Source: an uncultured Desulfovibrio sp. (GTDB taxonomy: Bacteria > Desulfobacterota > Desulfovibrionia > Desulfovibrionales > Desulfovibrionaceae). Taken from it: DNA of 6,642 nt. Position 1 is the first letter of the stretch, and each line of letters opens with the position of its first letter. The stretch covers positions 1 to 6,642 of the forward strand of contig CAMWPE010000137.1 in assembly GCA_947176055.1 (NCBI GenBank). The letters run 5' to 3'. Position numbers and translations under genes: made by a program. Below, piece after piece: positions 6,186 to 6,642 of this stretch. The notes beneath the pieces were generated by a model, which was not told the DNA's origin, ran no database searches, and was given only the letters and a program-made list of their open reading frames with translations.

Positions 6186-6642
6186 TTTCAACCAAAAGAT
6201 AGACGGGGTCGCGAATGCGATTCGCGAGGCCGACGCCGTGTTGATAGGCGCGGGAGCGGGCTTGAGCGCAAGCGCGGGGCTTGATTACGCGGGACCGGCC
6301 TTCCGCGAAAAATTCGCGGATTATATCGATAAATACGGCTTCGAGGATTTATATTCCTCCGGTTTTTACGATTTTCCTACCGAAGAGGAATATTGGACTT
6401 ATTGGGCCAGGCACGTCGACTTCGCGCGTTTCTCCCCTCCCCCTTTGCCTCTCTACAGAGAATTGCTCAAAATTGTCGCGGACAAACAATATTTTGTCAT
6501 TACAACAAATGTGGACGGACAGTTTATTAAAGCCGGATTTTCGCCGTCGAAAGTTTTCGAAGTCCAGGGCGATTACGCGAAAATTCAGTGCGCCAAACCC
6601 TGTCATGACAAGGTTTATTCCAACGAGGCCATTGTTAAAAAT
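6178..6642 (+). CDS. Class M sirtuin (SirTM) ADP-ribosyltransferase, 3' end cut off
   Basis: The first 155 codons are present, and the gene runs past the window end. The NAD-binding motif GAGAGLSASAG (24-34) is followed by LDYAGPAF, typical of SirTM. TTNVDGQF (109-116) provides N111 and D113. Where ordinary sirtuins have the catalytic His of the ELHG-type motif, this protein has Q130 in EVQGDY. The first half of the zinc ribbon is C138-x3-C142; the second cysteine pair should lie downstream. In characterised SirTM enzymes the His-to-Gln change goes with loss of deacylase activity and a role as mono-ADP-ribosyltransferase on a lipoylated GcvH-like carrier. The ATG at 6178 overlaps the macrodomain stop, with a GGAA at 6164-6167. 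The enzyme is cytoplasmic, paired with the hydrolase that reverses it. Confidence 0.95.
   Translation, partial: MPDFNQKIDGVANAIREADAVLIGAGAGLSASAGLDYAGPAFREKFADYIDKYGFEDLYSSGFYDFPTEEEYWTYWARHVDFARFSPPPLPLYRELLKIVADKQYFVITTNVDGQFIKAGFSPSKVFEVQGDYAKIQCAKPCHDKVYSNEAIVKN

Noticed and set aside
6349..6606. An 85-codon minus-strand open frame in the sirtuin region
   Set aside because: It is antisense to well-conserved SirTM motifs on the plus strand, so it is a shadow frame.

Overview
The window holds two gene blocks that diverge from about position 4985, plus a tRNA and a decayed gene at the left end. It looks like a Gram-negative bacterium of roughly balanced GC. The pointers are a Tat-exported, membrane-anchored molybdoenzyme, a tRNA-Leu(GAG) close to the proteobacterial type with an encoded CCA, and a DUF1640-type remnant. 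I cannot name the taxon. The sirtuin/macrodomain pair on the right belongs to a class best known from Firmicutes, so the lineage, or the transfer history of that block, remains open.

Left part (1-742). A tRNA-Leu(GAG) has a good sigma70-like promoter directly upstream and a rho-independent terminator directly downstream. After it lies a plus-strand pseudogene (373-623). It carries the N-terminal signature of DUF1640 (CCDC90-like coiled-coil) proteins but has an internal TAA and a one-base frameshift. A perfect 11-bp hairpin at 692-719 separates it from the convergent minus-strand operon and can serve both sides.

Middle (743-4975, minus strand, read right to left). The operon runs TorD-family chaperone, Tat-dependent molybdopterin catalytic subunit, four-cluster ferredoxin subunit, DmsC-type membrane anchor. 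The last three are tightly coupled (2-nt gap, then an ATGA overlap). Together they form a DMSO-reductase-family respiratory enzyme that passes quinol electrons through the FeS subunit to an exported Mo-bisPGD catalytic subunit. The apparent molybdenum ligand is Cys179, not the Ser of true DMSO/TMAO reductases, so the substrate is uncertain.

Right part (4998-6642, plus strand). A small secreted beta-sandwich-like protein of unknown function is followed closely by a zinc-type macrodomain ADP-ribosyl hydrolase. This overlaps by 8 nt a class M sirtuin (SirTM), cut by the window end. The macrodomain/SirTM pair is the known reversible ADP-ribosylation module that acts on lipoylated GcvH-like carriers. 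Here no GcvH-L or lipoate ligase gene lies upstream, and an exported protein occupies that place. This pairing is the most interesting part of the window.
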